The notes under the pieces were generated by a model, which was given only the letters and a program-made list of their open reading frames with translations, had not been told where the DNA came from and ran no database searches. A DNA stretch of 53,067 nt from Flavobacteriaceae bacterium (GTDB lineage: Bacteria; Bacteroidota; Bacteroidia; Flavobacteriales; Flavobacteriaceae), in the NCBI GenBank assembly GCA_017852075.1, contig JAFMLQ010000009.1, positions 1 through 53,067 on the forward strand, read 5' to 3'. Positions 1 through 8,494 of the stretch are shown here, piece by piece. Within the stretch, counting starts at the first letter, position 1, and every line of letters starts with the position of its first letter. The position numbers were made by a program, and so were the translations under genes.

Positions 1-1754
1 TGGGGCTCGAAAACCCGATACCGAGTAGGATCCTGAAGTATGGCCTGATCTGCTGAGGTCATCTGAAAGGGAGAAGTTGTAAATCGTTTAAAAACAAAAG
101 CCTCTCGATCGATATAACGATCAGAAACTCCAATTAGATCTATAACTAATAATCCAATAACCATAGTCATGACCAATCCTCTTTTTACTTTTTTGATTTG
201 ATAGAAATAAATCAAAACAATCAAAAGCGCACAAAACAAAATTCCTCTTAAAATATCAGTTTGAAAGATGGATATTCGAGCCTCGCGAATTTGAGCAATT
301 AAAGCAGCACCATAGATTTCTCTATAGTAAGCGTCATTTCCTCCCGAAAAAGACAACATTCCTTGTGACAAAAACACAAGAATCAAAATAGCTATTGGAA
401 TCAAGGCAATTTTCAAAAAACGTTTGAGCTCCAACTTATGCTCTCCATATAAAAGTTGATAAAGTCCCATAGCTGCCAAAATGGGTAAACAAAACTCCAA
501 GACTACTTGTATGGAAGAAACTGCCCGAAACTTATTGTATAATGGAAAATAGTTGATGAAAAACGCTGTGAGTAAGCTCGCATTTTTACCCCATGAAAGT
601 AAAAGCGAGAAAAGAGCGCCCAATGCCAAAGTAGTGCGGAGGGGACCTCGATTAAAGAAAAATCCGAACAAAGCAAAAAAGAATACTGTAATCCCAATGT
701 AAGCTGGGGCTTCTAGAATCGGTTGCGACCCCCAATAAGTCGGTACATTTTTTGAAAATGTAACCGCTTGATTTGGTGGAACTCCGTTTTGAATCAAATA
801 GTCGTATATGCCGTGCTGAGTGCCTAGATCTTCACTAGTTCCGCCCCCTTGAATACGAGGGGCGATAAGATTTAAACTTTCAAAAATACCATAGCTGTAC
901 TCAGTGATGTAATCAAAATCTAATCCTGAAGATTGTTCTTTTGGACTGCCGTCAGCATTCTTAATCAATTCACTTTTCCCTCGGGTACTGAAATTTGTAT
1001 ATTCTGCGGTTGCCAAAAGTGGAGTAGCATTTAAACCTAGTGCTAAAACACCACATGCTATCAATGTCCCTAAAGATTGAAAAAAGGATTTTATTTGTTT
1101 GCTTTTCAAAGAATTATACCCATAAATCAAAATCCAAATCCCAAGTAGCATCAGAAGATAATAGGTCATTTGGTAGTGATTGGCTCGGATTTGCATTCCA
1201 AAGGCTAAGGTGCTCAACACGACCCCCCAGAACCATCTTTTTTGAAACAAAAGAAGTACACCTGCAAAGACAAAAGGGAAAAAACTGATCGCTAGCGCTT
1301 TGGTATTGTGTCCCACTTGCAAAATGATAATTAAGTAAGTTGAAAACCCAAACGCCAAAGCACCAAAAAGTGCTACAGGCCAAGGTTTCTTTAAAAGTAT
1401 TAGAAGCAAATACGCACCCAATAAATACAGAAATAGAATGTGTGCAGGTCTAGGTAAAATGCGAAAAAACGAATAAATTGGACTCAGTACATCTGCGGGA
1501 TATTGAGCGCCCAATTGATAGGTAGGCATTCCCCCAAAAGCATTGTCAATCCAATAGGTCTCTTCTCCAGTAGCCTCCCTGTGCTCTTGCAATTGTCTAG
1601 ACATTCCCTGGTATTGTCGGATGTCCGATTGCAACAAGGTTTTACCTGACAACAGTGGGTGATAGAAAAGAAGTGCTATTACTACAAACCCGAGAACAAT
1701 CAGTACATGACGTAAAATCACAGAAGATACCAAGCCCCTATTCCACTTCTTCAT
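1..1754 (-). CDS. YfhO family membrane protein (C-terminus beyond window)
   Basis: A polytopic inner-membrane protein of the YfhO type, a family linked to glycosylation of cell-surface polymers in other bacteria; the substrate here is unknown. The frame is open from the ATG to the window edge, giving about 584 codons; family members usually exceed 800 residues, so the C-terminus is missing. The start reads MKKWNRGLVSS and is followed by a hydrophobic helix, then a soluble stretch containing YWIDNAFGGMPTYQLGAQYP, typical of the first periplasmic loop, then many hydrophobic helices. The ATG overlaps the last codons of the upstream DUF4834 gene by 17 bases, which decides the start and suggests translational coupling. 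Family assignment is from the pattern of the N-terminal loop and helices; moderately sure. Confidence 0.82.
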   Translation of the reverse strand, partial: MKKWNRGLVSSVILRHVLIVLGFVVIALLFYHPLLSGKTLLQSDIRQYQGMSRQLQEHREATGEETYWIDNAFGGMPTYQLGAQYPADVLSPIYSFFRILPRPAHILFLYLLGAYLLLILLKKPWPVALFGALAFGFSTYLIIILQVGHNTKALAISFFPFVFAGVLLLFQKRWFWGVVLSTLAFGMQIRANHYQMTYYLLMLLGIWILIYGYNSLKSKQIKSFFQSLGTLIACGVLALGLNATPLLATAEYTNFSTRGKSELIKNADGSPKEQSSGLDFDYITEYSYGIFESLNLIAPRIQGGGTSEDLGTQHGIYDYLIQNGVPPNQAVTFSKNVPTYWGSQPILEAPAYIGITVFFFALFGFFFNRGPLRTTLALGALFSLLLSWGKNASLLTAFFINYFPLYNKFRAVSSIQVVLEFCLPILAAMGLYQLLYGEHKLELKRFLKIALIPIAILILVFLSQGMLSFSGGNDAYYREIYGAALIAQIREARISIFQTDILRGILFCALLIVLIYFYQIKKVKRGLVMTMVIGLLVIDLIGVSDRYIDREAFVFKRFTTSPFQMTSADQAILQDPTRYRVFEP

Positions 1755-1944
1755 AATCAATGTATTCACCTAGTGCATCTCCACCCTTCTTTTTTTTGGA
1801 ATTTGTTTTTGTTTCCGGGGGTTGACTCTGATTTGCTTTTTTGGCTAGACTAGAAAACAAAAGCTTGAATAAGAAGGGAGAAATCAATCTTAAAAGATAA
1901 ACACTACCCAGAAAAAACAATAAGAATTTAAAAAGAATACCCAA
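1738..1944 (-). CDS. DUF4834-type small membrane protein, TTG start
   Basis: A 68-residue protein with one N-terminal membrane helix (about residues 2-30, FKFLLFFLGSVYLLRLISPF), a Gln/Lys-rich linker, and the C-terminal motif GEYIDYEEVE. A short helix plus a terminal GEY(I/V)DYEE motif is the hallmark of DUF4834 proteins of Flavobacteriia; their function is unknown. No ATG exists near the conserved start. A TTG giving MGILFKFLL is the best start, because a longer upstream frame would add about 95 residues that overlap the divergent gene and look non-coding. It lies directly upstream of, and overlaps, the YfhO gene. A TAnnTTTG element sits 18 bases upstream. Confidence 0.75.
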   Translation of the reverse strand: MGILFKFLLFFLGSVYLLRLISPFLFKLLFSSLAKKANQSQPPETKTNSKKKKGGDALGEYIDYEEVE

Positions 1945-1961
1945 AGAATTTGATTTAGAAT

Positions 1962-1969
1962 CAAATGTA
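1962..1969 (-). promoter_or_regulatory. Candidate -7 element TACATTTG for DUF4834-yfhO
   Basis: On the minus strand the sequence reads TACATTTG, matching the Bacteroidota -7 consensus TAnnTTTG. Transcription would begin about 6 bases downstream, leaving a leader of about 12 bases before the TTG start. No TTG was found at the expected -33 spacing, so this rests on the -7 match alone. Confidence 0.4.
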
Positions 1970-2046
1970 ACTATTTCGTTTTGAATCTGCGAAATTTTAT
2001 AATGGATATAGCCTCTTACATAACAAAAATTCCTAGATACTTGTCT

Positions 2047-2054
2047 TATATTTG
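2047..2054 (+). promoter_or_regulatory. Candidate -7 element TATATTTG, nearly touching a start codon
   Basis: TATATTTG matches TAnnTTTG exactly and ends only 4 bases before the ATG of the outer-membrane barrel gene. If it works as a promoter, the transcript would start at or next to the ATG, so the mRNA would be leaderless or nearly so. No clear -33 TTG is present. Confidence 0.45.
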
Positions 2055-2058
2055 CAAT

Positions 2059-3102
2059 ATGTCTTTTAGGAATCTTGCCCTTTTTTTTATGCTTGGATCC
2101 ATTTGCTCCCAAGCTCAATATACCGATCAGATCAATTCCAATCGTCCTGGTGCATCTATTGGTGCATTTGCAGTAGGAAAAAACATTGTTCAATCGGAAT
2201 TTGGATTGGGATTTCATCATTATTCCCACAGCGGATACAACAATTCTACTTTTGATGGAGGTCTTGGTTTTTTAGCAGTGCGATGGGGGTTTTTATTGGA
2301 AACTTTAGAACTCACCGTCGAAAGCAAATATTTGCTTGGAAGTTTAAACTCAAAAATTGCTACCCTACCTACCCGAAGTACCCAGAAGGGGTTTATACAA
2401 AACTTTATCGGTTTGAAATACTTGATTTACGATCCCTTTAAAAAAGAGCGCGACGTCAATGTATATAGCTGGAAAGCCAACAATGGTTTTAAATTACGTG
2501 AATTAATTCCAGCGGTCTCGTTGACCATGGGAGCCAATTACAGCCCTGAAAACAACCCATTTCCTTACAAAAATGTCTTTGGAAAAATTTACCGTCCTCT
2601 GTTTTTTCAAAATCTAGGAATCCCTCCAGACCAAGAGCCCAGAGCCCACTTAAGAGGTACTTTGGCTACCCAGTCTCATTTCCTGGGGACTTGGGTGTTT
2701 GTCACCAATTTCACCTACGATAGGTATTTGTCCGATTACCCAGAAATAAGTTATATTCTTACCCTGACCCATACCTTAGACCCGTACTGGTCTGTCTATG
2801 TAGAACATCAGGGAAGTAAAAGCGACTTATTTCGTGATTCTATTTTTCGATTTGGTATAGCAAATCTCTACTCCGACAACCTTCAACTAGAGGCCACTTT
2901 AGGCGCTTCAACAAAAAATTCACCCAGTAGCATTTTTGCAAATGTTGGCGTATCTTACCGCTTGGATTTTCATAAAGATTTCATTTCAGCAGAATTACTT
3001 GAAGCAAAATCAACCAAGAAAGAAGAAAAAATGCTGAAAAAGACCTTAAAGAACAATACGAAAACTGAGAAAAAAAGAAACCGTAAAGCAAAACGTAACT
3101 GA
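2059..3102 (+). CDS. Outer-membrane barrel of the 'transporter' (phenol MetA-like, PF13557) type, with basic tail
   Basis: A 347-residue exported protein. The start MSFRNLALFFMLGSICSQAQ is a signal peptide; a longer upstream frame adds 26 residues without signal-peptide character and is rejected. The mature N-terminus, TDQINSNRPGASIGAFAVGKN, is typical of Bacteroidota proteins annotated as 'transporter' with a phenol MetA-like beta-barrel domain. Repeated alternating aromatic/hydrophobic strands continue to about residue 312 (NVGVSYRLDF). The last 30 or so residues are then extremely Lys/Arg rich, which is odd for a barrel and would lie in the periplasm or serve as an interaction tail. The next gene starts 4 bases after the stop. 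Function and substrate are unknown. Confidence 0.72.
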   Translation: MSFRNLALFFMLGSICSQAQYTDQINSNRPGASIGAFAVGKNIVQSEFGLGFHHYSHSGYNNSTFDGGLGFLAVRWGFLLETLELTVESKYLLGSLNSKIATLPTRSTQKGFIQNFIGLKYLIYDPFKKERDVNVYSWKANNGFKLRELIPAVSLTMGANYSPENNPFPYKNVFGKIYRPLFFQNLGIPPDQEPRAHLRGTLATQSHFLGTWVFVTNFTYDRYLSDYPEISYILTLTHTLDPYWSVYVEHQGSKSDLFRDSIFRFGIANLYSDNLQLEATLGASTKNSPSSIFANVGVSYRLDFHKDFISAELLEAKSTKKEEKMLKKTLKNNTKTEKKRNRKAKRN

Positions 3103-3106
3103 AGAA

Positions 3107-4240
3107 ATGAGTGAAGATATTCTTATAAAAGAAGCAAAAAACCATAAGGATTATCTTGCTTTTGTGAAATTTCCTTTTCAATTGTATAACGGTAACCCCT
3201 ACTGGGTGCCCCCTCTGATCAAAGACGAAATTGAAACCATTGATCCAAAACTAAACCCTGTGTACCAAAATGCAAGTGCTCGTTTTTTTCTTGCCTATAA
3301 AGGGACAGAAATTGTGGGGCGCATTGCAGCAATAATCAACTGGATTGAAGTCAAAGAAATCAAAAAAAGTAAAGTCCGGTTTGGTTGGTTTGATGTTATT
3401 GATGATATAAATGTATCCCAACTCCTTCTGGATCAAGTAGTTGCTTTTGGAAAAGAACATCATTTGAACACGGTAGAGGGACCCGTTGGGTTTTCTAATC
3501 TTGACAAAGCGGGGCTTCTTATAGAAGGCTTTGAGGAACAGAACACCATGATTACGCTATACAATTTCCCTTATTATGCTTCCCATCTGGAGCAACTCGG
3601 TTATACTACCGCTGCAAAATGGGTAGAATATGAAATCAAAATTGTGGATTTTGAATCATCTCCTGAAAAAGTAAAACGCTTTTCTAAATTAGTTATGGAT
3701 CGGTTTCAATTGACACTATTAAACTTTAAAAATCGAAAAGAAATTTTACCCTATATCGATCAAATGTTTGAGTTATTAGATGAGACTTACAATCAGCTGC
3801 AAACATTTGTTCCAATTCAAGACTATCAAATAGAAAACTACAAAAAGCGCTTTTTAAAATTCATCAATCCTGATTTCATAAAATGCATCATTGATAAAAA
3901 CGGAAAACTAATTTGTTTTTCCATTACCATGCCTTCTTTTACCGAAGCGTTGAAGAAAATCAATGGAAAATTGACGTTATTCAATGCCTTTTACCTCTTA
4001 AAAGCTATGCGTTTTAATCGGCGAGCCTCTTTTTATTTGATTGGGGTTCACCCCGAATACCAAAACAAAGGAGTTACTGCCATCATTTTTAATGAAATGC
4101 AAAAACTATTCAACAAGCAAAACATCACTACAGTCGAAACTAACCCAGAATTAGAAGAAAATACGGCAATCCAAAAGTTGTGGAAAAACTACGAACACAG
4201 ACTCCACAAACGCAGAGCAACCTTTACCAAAAAAATTTAA
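3107..4240 (+). CDS. GNAT-fold acyltransferase-like protein, conserved in Flavobacteriia
   Basis: A 377-residue cytosolic protein without signal peptide. The N-terminal third (about 1-165) contains FPFQLYNGNPYWVPPL and FFLAYKGTEIVGRIAAIIN, the latter being a typical GNAT beta-strand pattern. The C-terminal part (about 300-350) has FYLIGVHPEYQNKGVTAIIF, which fits the acetyl-CoA binding motif (V.P..Q.KG) of N-acetyltransferases. As I recall, relatives are often carried in databases as 'GTP cyclohydrolase', but no cyclohydrolase motif is visible, so I do not use that name. It lies between the barrel gene (4-base gap) and mnmE (3-base gap), so the three are probably co-transcribed. The substrate is unknown. 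Confidence 0.7.
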   Translation: MSEDILIKEAKNHKDYLAFVKFPFQLYNGNPYWVPPLIKDEIETIDPKLNPVYQNASARFFLAYKGTEIVGRIAAIINWIEVKEIKKSKVRFGWFDVIDDINVSQLLLDQVVAFGKEHHLNTVEGPVGFSNLDKAGLLIEGFEEQNTMITLYNFPYYASHLEQLGYTTAAKWVEYEIKIVDFESSPEKVKRFSKLVMDRFQLTLLNFKNRKEILPYIDQMFELLDETYNQLQTFVPIQDYQIENYKKRFLKFINPDFIKCIIDKNGKLICFSITMPSFTEALKKINGKLTLFNAFYLLKAMRFNRRASFYLIGVHPEYQNKGVTAIIFNEMQKLFNKQNITTVETNPELEENTAIQKLWKNYEHRLHKRRATFTKKI

Positions 4241-4243
4241 ACC

Positions 4244-5644
4244 ATGTTGACGGAAGGGACGATAATTGCACTTGCTACGCCTGAAGGAAGCGGAGCCATT
4301 GGTGTGATTCGACTCTCTGGAGAGGAGGCATTTCGATATACAGCCGCTTTTTTTCGTCCAAAATCTAGACGTCCGTGGGATGAAATTGATGCCAACAACA
4401 CCGTTTTGGGAGATTTTGAAGAGCGAGGTGTCATCATTGATGAAGTGCTTCTTACCAAATTCAAAGCCCCTCACTCCTACACCGGTGAGGAGGTTGTTGA
4501 AATTTCTTGTCACGGATCTTCCTATATACAGCAAAAAATTATTTCTTGCTTTCTAAGCAAAGGCGTAAAACCCGCACAAGCAGGTGAATTTACTTTAAGG
4601 GCATATTTAAATCAAAAAATGGATTTGAGTCAAGCCGAAGCAGTCGCCGACTTGATTGCCGCAGAAAGTGAAGCTGCCCACCAGCTTGCATTTCAACAAA
4701 TGCGCGGTGGATTTTCAAAAAAAATGGAAGCCTTACGGCAAGAACTCATTCAGTTTAAAGCACTAATTGAACTTGAATTGGACTTTAGTGAAGAGGAAGT
4801 GGAATTTGCTAATCTAAATGAACTCAGATCGTTATTGAATAATTTGCACAGAGATATCAGCGATTTAAAAAATTCTTTTAATTATGGCAATGTCATAAAA
4901 AAAGGAGTTCCTGTGGCGATTGCAGGAAAACCCAATGTGGGCAAATCATCGCTTCTCAATGCACTTTTTGACGAAGAAAAAGCCATTGTTTCCAACATCC
5001 CAGGAACGACAAGAGATACTATAGAAGATACTTTAATCTTAGATGGGATACTCTTCCGTTTTATTGATACCGCGGGATTGCGAGAGACGAACGATACGAT
5101 AGAGGCAATTGGCGTAGAAAGGGCACGAGAAAAAGTAAAAAAAGCTAGTGTTTTAATTTACCTCTACCAAAATGATACGGATGCCAAGATCATAGCAAAT
5201 GAAATTCAAGGATTGATGCATAAAGGTCTCTGCATATTACTCGTGGAAAATAAGATCGATTTGAATCAAAACAGTCACAGTTTAAATCTCGCTAATGAAA
5301 TTGAATCAGTACTGGAGCATGAATCTGATTTGATCTCTATTGGAATTTCAACCAAAAATGCCTCAACCCTAAAACCCTTAAAAAACCACTTGGTCACTGT
5401 TGTACAAAACATGAAAAGTGAATCCAATCTGATCATTCACAACAGCAGACATTTTCATGCATTATCTGAGGCTTTGAAGGCTATTGAAACCATTCAAGAC
5501 GGTTTAGACCATGCTCTACCAGGCGACTTACTAAGCATTGATCTTAAAGAGGCTATTCACCATATCGGATCGATCACAGGGAATATTGATAACGATCAGG
5601 ATATATTGGGTGCTATATTTAGTCAATTCTGTATCGGAAAGTAA
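4244..5644 (+). CDS. mnmE: tRNA modification GTPase MnmE
   Basis: With its partner MnmG it makes the carboxymethylaminomethyl modification of wobble uridine 34 in certain tRNAs, using tetrahydrofolate-bound C1 units and GTP hydrolysis. Length is 466 residues, the family norm. The N-terminal folate-binding domain begins TIIALATPEGSGAIGVIRLSG. The inserted G domain carries G1 GKPNVGKSS (228-236), G2 within GTTRD (254-258), G3 DTAG (275-278) and G4 NKID (336-339). The protein ends with the diagnostic CIGK, whose Cys is needed for modification. It is the last gene of a three-gene run. mnmG is not in the window. Confidence 0.97.
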   Translation: MLTEGTIIALATPEGSGAIGVIRLSGEEAFRYTAAFFRPKSRRPWDEIDANNTVLGDFEERGVIIDEVLLTKFKAPHSYTGEEVVEISCHGSSYIQQKIISCFLSKGVKPAQAGEFTLRAYLNQKMDLSQAEAVADLIAAESEAAHQLAFQQMRGGFSKKMEALRQELIQFKALIELELDFSEEEVEFANLNELRSLLNNLHRDISDLKNSFNYGNVIKKGVPVAIAGKPNVGKSSLLNALFDEEKAIVSNIPGTTRDTIEDTLILDGILFRFIDTAGLRETNDTIEAIGVERAREKVKKASVLIYLYQNDTDAKIIANEIQGLMHKGLCILLVENKIDLNQNSHSLNLANEIESVLEHESDLISIGISTKNASTLKPLKNHLVTVVQNMKSESNLIIHNSRHFHALSEALKAIETIQDGLDHALPGDLLSIDLKEAIHHIGSITGNIDNDQDILGAIFSQFCIGK

Positions 5645-6017
5645 TTGTTTATTTATTTCTTTTCGATAGAAGCAATATAAGCAGTGATATTATTTTTGGA
5701 ATCTACATTTGAGACCACTACGGATCCCAAATGAGAGTTGAGCAAAAGAATAAAGAGGGAGTGAAAAGAGTACTAAATATGATCTTTGCAAAGTGATGTT
5801 TTAAAGTAAGAATAAATGCGAATAATATTGACTTATGTTGACTTCAAACAGAAATGCATTTTGATTAAACAACTTCTTTTTCTATAAATTAATTTTCATG
5901 TGTAAAGCCATAATATTTAAATGAGACAAGTTTTCATTACATTTAGACTATATGTAACAATTTCTTGGAAAAATAAAAAGATAACATCAATAGGTTATTG
6001 CGTATTGATATAAATTC
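5645..6017 (+). other. Non-coding gap after mnmE
   Basis: About 373 bases very rich in A and T. Apart from the short minus-strand remnant listed separately, I see no gene, repeat or clear terminator. TACATTTA, a near match to the -7 consensus, lies about 80 bases upstream of the DmpA-type gene. Confidence 0.6.
5653..5772 (-). pseudogene. Possible 3' remnant of a lost gene
   Basis: On the minus strand 39 codons are open, without any ATG, ending in a TAA. The peptide contains SHLGSVVVSNVDSKNNITAY and ends ASIEKK. Its composition looks protein-like, with balanced polar and hydrophobic residues, unlike the surrounding AT-rich sequence. A stop codon directly precedes it. It may be the C-terminal tail of a deleted gene, or chance. 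I do not recognise the family. Confidence 0.22.
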
Positions 6018-7151
6018 ATGAGTATGAAAAAACTTTTTTTACTAATTGTCTCTTTTTTTTTGATCTCAGGTACTGGGTTTTCTCAAAACAAAAGAGCGCG
6101 TGACTATGGCATTAAGATAGGTGTATTGAAAACAGGTACATTCAATGCTATTACGGATGTAAAAGGAGTTACGGTGGGACACACTACCCTGATCAAAGAT
6201 GATGCGATCCGAACGGGTGTTACGGCTATAGTGCCTCACTCTGGAAATATATTTCAAATGAAAGTTCCTGCCGCTATTCATCTGGGGAATGGATTTGGAA
6301 AATTAGCTGGATACTCACAAGTAAAGGAATTGGGTAACATTGAAACTCCAATCATATTGACCAACACTCTGAGTGTTCCCAGAGCGTCTGATGCTTTAAT
6401 AAGTTATACACTCCAACAAAAGGGTAATGAAAACATTCATTCTGTAAATCCTATAGTAGGCGAAACCAATGATGGATGGCTTAATGATATTCGGGGACGT
6501 CACCTCACAGAACAACATGTTCTTGATGCAATTAAAAACGCAAAAAACGGAATTGTAGAAGAGGGCAATGTAGGTGCGGGTACGGGAACAAGTTGTTTTG
6601 GTTACAAAGGAGGAATTGGTACTTCTTCTCGAGTGGTTCCAGAAAAATACGGAGGTTATACTGTAGGAGTACTGGTACAAACCAACTTTGGAGGTATCCT
6701 CCAAATCAATGGAGTACCTATAGCTAAAGTAATGGATAACTACCCCAGAAATTACAAATACGATGTAGATGGATCTTGTATGATTGTGGTGATGACTGAT
6801 GCGCCATTAGATTCGAGAAATCTTGAGCGTTTGGCCAAAAGAGCCATGATGGGGTTAGCAAGAACAGGCGGAATCGCTTCAAATGGAAGCGGAGATTATG
6901 TGATTGCCGTATCTACAGCCAAGAATAACCAGATTCCTTATCAAAGCAAATCACTCATACTAGAAACCAATGAATTAAAAAATAATGCAGTTACTCCCCT
7001 TTTTCTTGCTGTAATTGAAGCAACTGAAGAAGCAATAATCAATTCTTTATTTGCAGCAACTACAATGACAGGCGTTAAGAATCACAAAAGGAAATCTATC
7101 CCAATAAATGAAATCATGAGTATTATGAAAAAGCACAATGCCGTGAAATAG
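6018..7151 (+). CDS. Exported DmpA/P1-type aminopeptidase (peptidase family S58)
   Basis: A 377-residue self-processing N-terminal-nucleophile peptidase. DmpA relatives release N-terminal amino acids, including D-alanine or beta-amino acids; the specificity here is unknown. A signal peptide (MKKLFLLIVSFFLISGTGFSQ) is present; the start could be the first ATG or the ATG two codons later. Family motifs include ITDVKGVTVGHTT, PIVGETNDGWLND, VGAGTGTSCFGYKGGIGTSSR and DGSCMIVVMTDAPLDSRNLERL. By analogy to DmpA the chain should be cut between Gly252 and Ser253, freeing Ser253 as nucleophile. It stands alone, with large gaps on the left and 76 bases to the next gene. Confidence 0.9.
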   Translation: MSMKKLFLLIVSFFLISGTGFSQNKRARDYGIKIGVLKTGTFNAITDVKGVTVGHTTLIKDDAIRTGVTAIVPHSGNIFQMKVPAAIHLGNGFGKLAGYSQVKELGNIETPIILTNTLSVPRASDALISYTLQQKGNENIHSVNPIVGETNDGWLNDIRGRHLTEQHVLDAIKNAKNGIVEEGNVGAGTGTSCFGYKGGIGTSSRVVPEKYGGYTVGVLVQTNFGGILQINGVPIAKVMDNYPRNYKYDVDGSCMIVVMTDAPLDSRNLERLAKRAMMGLARTGGIASNGSGDYVIAVSTAKNNQIPYQSKSLILETNELKNNAVTPLFLAVIEATEEAIINSLFAATTMTGVKNHKRKSIPINEIMSIMKKHNAVK

Positions 7152-7177
7152 CCTGTCGTTTCTGAATTTCTGCACAT

Positions 7178-7191
7178 TCTCATTAATGAGA
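7178..7191. promoter_or_regulatory. Perfect 14-bp palindrome, operator candidate
   Basis: TCTCATTAATGAGA is an exact inverted repeat centred 43 bases before the ATG of the class V aminotransferase-like gene. Just downstream, TATCTTGA at 7216-7223 resembles the TAnnTTTG -7 element with one shifted base, so the palindrome would sit near the -33 region, where a dimeric regulator could act. No bound protein is known. Confidence 0.3.
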
Positions 7192-7227
7192 TAAAATTCT
7201 AAAACGTTTTTTTACTATCTTGAGGAT

Positions 7228-8490
7228 ATGAAAAAACGAGCCTTTATCAAAAATCTGGGAGCCATTGGATTACTTCCTTTTAGCGACAGCTTCTTTAATT
7301 CATCAGCATACGCTTCCACGAACCTACCAAACCAATCTAATCTTTCTGAAAAAGAAAAATGGCAATTGATTCGAAGTCAGTACGACCTCCATCCAGACTT
7401 TATCAACTTGGAGAGCGGTTATTACAATATCATACCAAAACCTACTCTCGCCAAGCAAATTGAACATCTTAAGCGGGTAAATCTAGAGGGTTCATATTAT
7501 ATGAGGGAACACCGTTTTAAAGATAAAGATAGAATCACTGCTTCCTTGGCAGAATTTGTAGGGTGTGCAGCTGAAAATCTCGTTGTAACACGAAATACCA
7601 CAGAGTCTTTAGATCTCGTCATTTCTGGTTTTCCATGGAAAAAGGGGGATGAAGCTATCTATGCGGTACAAGATTACGGTGCTATGCAAGTCATGTTTGA
7701 ACAAGTAGAAAAACGTCATGGCATAGGTCTCCGAAAAGTATCTGTTCCAAACCACCCTGAGAACGATGAAGAAATCGTAAGGTTGTATGAAAATGAAATT
7801 ACAGCTCAAACCAAACTGATCATGATCAGCCATATGATCAACATCACAGGTCATATTTTACCAGTCAAAAAGATTTGCCAGATGGCACACCGTTACGGAG
7901 TACAGGTCCTGGTGGACGGCGCACATTGTATTGGACATTTTGAGTTTAACATTGAAGATTTTGATTGCGATTACTATGGCTCTAGTCTTCATAAATGGCT
8001 CGCTACCCCGCTTGGTGCTGGTCTATTGTACGTCAAATCAAAACACATTCCCAATATCTGGCCTCTTCTTGCAGACCATGAAAAAGATCCAACAAAAATC
8101 CGAAGACTCAGCCACACCGGGACACATCCTGTAGCAACAGATCTGACCATCATTGATGCAATTTCTTACCTTAACTGGATTGGGTTAGAGCAGAAAGAAA
8201 ACCGTTTACGCTATTTAAAAACCTATTGGCAAGAAGCCTTAAAGGACACACCAAATATTATCATAAACACCTCATTTGACCCATGGCGTAGTTGTGGAAT
8301 CGGAAATGTGGGACTCAAAAATATGAAGCCTGCTATACTTGCAAAACGTCTTTTCGAAGAGTTCAATGTCTTTACGGTTGCCATAGACTATGCCAATGTA
8401 AAAGGTTGTCGAATTTCTCCAAATTTATTTACTACCAAAGATGAATTAGATACTTTTATTGACGCAATGAAAAAACTTAGTACGAGTTAA
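7228..8490 (+). CDS. Exported class V aminotransferase-fold PLP enzyme
   Basis: A 420-residue fold-type I PLP enzyme of the isopenicillin-N-epimerase/cysteine-desulfurase-like class V group. Visible motifs are TRNTTESLDLVISG (121-134), VLVDGAHCIGHF (228-239, Asp230 pairing with the pyridine nitrogen) and SSLHKWLATPLG (252-263, Lys256 the Schiff-base lysine). The N-terminus, MKKRAFIKNLGAIGLLPF, looks like a Tat leader in which the usual RR is KR, followed by a hydrophobic stretch and SAYA; Tat export of a cofactor-loaded PLP enzyme would make sense. It is followed by the Kazal lipoprotein gene after 4 bases. The substrate is unknown. Confidence 0.85.
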   Translation: MKKRAFIKNLGAIGLLPFSDSFFNSSAYASTNLPNQSNLSEKEKWQLIRSQYDLHPDFINLESGYYNIIPKPTLAKQIEHLKRVNLEGSYYMREHRFKDKDRITASLAEFVGCAAENLVVTRNTTESLDLVISGFPWKKGDEAIYAVQDYGAMQVMFEQVEKRHGIGLRKVSVPNHPENDEEIVRLYENEITAQTKLIMISHMINITGHILPVKKICQMAHRYGVQVLVDGAHCIGHFEFNIEDFDCDYYGSSLHKWLATPLGAGLLYVKSKHIPNIWPLLADHEKDPTKIRRLSHTGTHPVATDLTIIDAISYLNWIGLEQKENRLRYLKTYWQEALKDTPNIIINTSFDPWRSCGIGNVGLKNMKPAILAKRLFEEFNVFTVAIDYANVKGCRISPNLFTTKDELDTFIDAMKKLSTS

Positions 8491-8494
8491 CCTT

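Noticed and set aside
1981-2058. Longer N-terminus for the outer-membrane barrel gene
   Set aside because: The extra 26 residues are not signal-peptide-like and would read through the TATATTTG promoter element.
3107-4240. GTP cyclohydrolase label for the GNAT-like protein
   Set aside because: No zinc or GTP-binding motif of either cyclohydrolase family is visible; the acetyl-CoA-type motif is.
7931-8134. 67-residue frame inside the class V PLP enzyme gene
   Set aside because: It overlaps conserved active-site codons of the real gene in another frame and has no family features.
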